Positions 61,918 through 64,000 of a DNA stretch of 64,000 bases are shown here, piece by piece. The translations under genes were made by a program, and so were the position numbers. Below the pieces are notes generated by a model, which saw only the letters and a list, made by a program, of their open reading frames with translations, made no database searches and had not been told where the DNA came from. The DNA is from Streptomyces albidoflavus (lineage in GTDB: Bacteria > Actinomycetota > Actinomycetes > Streptomycetales > Streptomycetaceae). Positions within the stretch are counted from its first letter, which is position 1. Every line of letters begins with the position of its first letter. The stretch spans positions 92,716 through 156,715 of the forward strand of contig NZ_JOII01000022.1 of the NCBI RefSeq assembly GCF_000719955.1, given 5' to 3'.

Positions 61918-63857
61918 CCGACCGCTCCACCAGCCGCCGCCGGGCCCGCCGTCTCGCGATCGGGGGTGCCGTGGTCCTGGCGCTCGCGGGGATGAACGGG
62001 CCCGCGCTGTACCGTTTCGGCACCGCCCAGTACCACGAGTACAAGATCAACCAGCCGGAGTACAAGGCGGAGAACGGGCACTGGGACTTCGTCGACATCC
62101 CGGCGAAGTACCGGCTCAACACCATCCACGCGGCGCTGCTGCGGACCGGGAAGGTGCTGCTGGTCGCCGGGTCCGGGAACAACCAGGCCAACTTCGACGC
62201 GAAGAAGTTCGACACCGTCCTGTGGGACCCGGTCGAGAACACCTTCAAGAACATCCCCACGCCCAACGACCTCTTCTGCACCGGCCACACCCAGCTCGGC
62301 GACGGCAAGCTGCTGGTGGCCGGCGGCACCAAGCGGTACGAGAAGCTCAAGGGCGACGTCACCAAGGCCGGCGGCCTGATGGTGGTGCACAACGAGGACC
62401 CGGACGCGCCGAAGACCATCAAGGCCGGGACCAAGTTCACCGGCAAGGAGAACGGCAAGACCTTCGTCGCCAAGGACAACATCACCGTCGAGCGCGCCGA
62501 GAAGATCTTCGACAAGGAGACCGGCGCCTTCCTGCGGACGGAGGCGGGGCTCGGCCGGGTCTACGTCGAGGCCGAGCGCAGCGGCCGCAAGCACGAGACC
62601 GGCGCCGAGGACAACTACCGCATCCAGGGCCTCAAGGGCTCCGACACCCGCAACCTCTACGGCATCGCGCAGAAACTCGCCCTGGACAAGAAGGACTTCC
62701 AGGGGATCAAGGACACCTACGAGTTCGACCCGGTCGCGGAGAAGTACATCCCCGTCGACCCGATGAACGAGGCCCGCTGGTACCCGACCCTCACCACCCT
62801 CTCCGACGGCAAGGTCCTCAGCCTCTCCGGCCTGGACGAGATAGGCCAGCTGGTCCCGGGCAAGAACGAGGTCTACGACCCCGAGACCAAGAAGTGGACG
62901 TACGCCCAGGGCATCCGGCAGCTGCCGACCTACCCGGCGGTCTTCCTGCTCCCCGACGGCAAGCTCTTCTACTCCGGCTCCAACGCCGGGTACGGCCCGG
63001 CCGACGTCGGCCGCGACCCGGGCATCTGGAACTTCGAGACCAACACCTTCCGCAAGCTGCCGGGGCTGAGCGACCCCAAGCTGATGGAGACCTCCGCGAC
63101 GGTGCTGCTGCCCCCGGCGCAGGACGAGCGGTTCATGGTGGTCGGCGGCGGCGGGGTCGGCGAGTCCGAGCGGTCCAGCGAGAAGACCCGGATCATCGAC
63201 CTGAAGGACGACGCCCCGCGCTTCACCGACGGGCCCTCCCTCGACAAGGGCACCCGCTACCCGCAGACCTCGGTCCTCCCCGACGACAGCGTGCTGATCA
63301 CCGGCGGCTCCGAGGACTACCGCGGACGCGGCGGCTCCGACATCAAGGAGGCCCGCCTGTACGACACCGCCGAGAACACCCTGCGCCGCGTCGCCGACCC
63401 GGCGGTGGGCCGCAACTACCACTCCGGCTCGATCCTGCTCCCCGACGGCCGCGTCGTCGTCTTCGGCTCCGACCCGCTCTACGCCGACGAGGGCAACACC
63501 AAGCCGGGCACCTTCGACCAGCGCATCGAGATCTACACGCCGCCCTACCTCTACAAGGACGCGCGTCCGACGCTGAGCGGCGGCCCGGAGAAGATGGCCC
63601 GGGGTGAGAGCGCCGTCTTCGACTCGCTGCACGCCGCCTCCCTCAAGGAGGCCCGGCTGATCCGGCCGAGCGCCTCCACCCACGTCACCGACGTGGACCA
63701 GCGCTCCATCGCGCTGGACATGGAGAAGACCGACGACGGCATCGAGGTGACCATCCCGGAGAACCGCAACCTCGTCCAGGACGGCTGGTACATGCTCTTC
63801 GCCGTGGACGACGCGGGCACCCCCTCGAAGGCGGTCTGGGTCCACATCGACAGCTGA
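61914..63857 (+). CDS. glxA: galactose-oxidase-like copper radical oxidase GlxA
   Basis: 647 aa. A basic N-region and single hydrophobic segment (about 14-32) anchor or export it. The kelch-type seven-bladed propeller has the crosslink Cys122 (FCTGH), Trp289/Tyr290 (RWYPTL), Tyr502/His503 (NYHSG) and His590 (STHVTD), matching the Tyr-Cys cofactor and copper ligands known for Streptomyces GlxA. The C-terminal DUF1929 domain is included. GlxA cooperates with CslA in depositing the tip glycan and is needed for morphological development. Confidence 0.95.
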   Translation: MTDRSTSRRRARRLAIGGAVVLALAGMNGPALYRFGTAQYHEYKINQPEYKAENGHWDFVDIPAKYRLNTIHAALLRTGKVLLVAGSGNNQANFDAKKFDTVLWDPVENTFKNIPTPNDLFCTGHTQLGDGKLLVAGGTKRYEKLKGDVTKAGGLMVVHNEDPDAPKTIKAGTKFTGKENGKTFVAKDNITVERAEKIFDKETGAFLRTEAGLGRVYVEAERSGRKHETGAEDNYRIQGLKGSDTRNLYGIAQKLALDKKDFQGIKDTYEFDPVAEKYIPVDPMNEARWYPTLTTLSDGKVLSLSGLDEIGQLVPGKNEVYDPETKKWTYAQGIRQLPTYPAVFLLPDGKLFYSGSNAGYGPADVGRDPGIWNFETNTFRKLPGLSDPKLMETSATVLLPPAQDERFMVVGGGGVGESERSSEKTRIIDLKDDAPRFTDGPSLDKGTRYPQTSVLPDDSVLITGGSEDYRGRGGSDIKEARLYDTAENTLRRVADPAVGRNYHSGSILLPDGRVVVFGSDPLYADEGNTKPGTFDQRIEIYTPPYLYKDARPTLSGGPEKMARGESAVFDSLHAASLKEARLIRPSASTHVTDVDQRSIALDMEKTDDGIEVTIPENRNLVQDGWYMLFAVDDAGTPSKAVWVHIDS

Positions 63858-63911
63858 GCCGCACGGCCCAGCCGTACGCGAGAGGGCGCCCCCACCGTGA
63901 ACTTCCGTTCT

Positions 63912-64000
63912 AGTGGTCGTTGCAACACCCCAGTTGAAGGGGTGCGATGGACTTCGAGATCCGGGGGAACCGGGGGCGTCCGCAGGGGCGAAAGGCTCTG
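63912..64000 (+). mobile_element. probable IS30-family insertion sequence, left end (truncated by window)
   Basis: About 55 nt past the glxA stop the sequence switches to TAGTGGTCGTTGCAACACCC, an IS-end-like motif. CACCCC-AGTTGAA-GGGGTG then forms a small hairpin just before a transposase start. The usual csl neighbour after glxA (cslZ) is not in view, so the element may have inserted between them. Confidence 0.55.
63947..64000 (+). CDS. IS30-family transposase, N-terminal fragment (continues past window)
   Basis: 18 codons visible from ATG 63947 (AAGGGG upstream): MDFEIRGNRGRPQGRKAL. I recall MDFEIRG-R-GRP-GRKAL as the start of Streptomyces IS30-type transposases. Too short for any further check. 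Confidence 0.5.
   Translation, partial: MDFEIRGNRGRPQGRKAL

Noticed and set aside
61377..63845. Minus-strand open frame of 822 codons opposite glxA
   Set aside because: Shadow of glxA and cslA, both of which have diagnostic motifs.

Overview
The window is high-GC actinomycete chromosome and almost certainly Streptomyces. Evidence: strong third-position GC bias, frequent GTG starts, lipobox SBPs, SpoIIE-type phosphatase/HATPase regulators, a DasR-type (dre) site upstream of an AA10 LPMO, and a cslA-glxA pair. Functions were assigned by reading translations and motifs against remembered families; no database search was run.

Layout. 1-11.4 kb (minus strand): two tandem paralogous oligopeptide ABC operons, each ordered SBP-permease-permease-ATPase-ATPase. 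The first runs 11440->5713. The second runs 5505-><1 and leaves the window. Both opp/dppD-type ATPase genes lack the Walker B segment, and both gaps end at the same base of a shared 100-bp identity. This looks like collapsed-repeat misassembly, or else a striking parallel deletion. 11.9-17.3 kb: typA/bipA, a membrane-anchored protein and an orphan family-5 SBP lipoprotein. 17.5-18.1 kb: arrays of a GC-rich repeat that recurs at five further gene ends. 18.3-25.1 kb: small membrane protein, PAS-GAF-PP2C-HATPase regulator, RsbW-like kinase, NUDIX, small SPOR-like protein, GntR/UTRA regulator, DUF4190/septum-formation-like protein. 25.3-30 kb: divergent secreted subtilisin and secreted GH65 (acid-trehalase-like) enzyme. 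30-31.6 kb: damaged DUF402 gene and SUKH-like orphan immunity gene.

31.7-36.0 kb (plus strand) holds the most intriguing unit. It is a tightly coupled three-gene operon encoding a PD-(D/E)XK nuclease with probable Fe-S cysteines, a 559-aa protein of unknown function, and a UPF1/Dna2-like SF1 helicase. It could be an uncharacterised DNA-processing, repair or defence machine.

36.3-42.8 kb: small conserved protein, prim/pol-like protein running into a tRNA-Lys gene, M6-like secreted metalloprotease, PAS-GGDEF-EAL protein, and a TetR/SDR divergent pair with a perfect operator palindrome. 42.9-53.4 kb: LLM flavin oxidoreductase, then a catabolic/uptake island. The island has two EutA/maleate-isomerase-like enzymes, a D-2-hydroxyacid dehydrogenase, an amidase, a DUF3830 protein, an EhuB-C-D-A-like ABC transporter and an IclR regulator. 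It resembles ectoine/hydroxyectoine uptake but lacks eutB-E, so the real substrate is open.

53.4-59.5 kb: GlxA-type AraC regulator, cupin, second repeat array, PPOX flavoprotein, LPMO, SPFH protein, NlpC/P60-like secreted amidase, and two further tRNA-Lys(CUU) copies. All three tRNA-Lys bodies are identical and each has its own terminator. 60-63.9 kb: cslA-glxA, the apical glycan synthase and copper radical oxidase, followed directly by the left end of a probable IS30-family element at the window edge.
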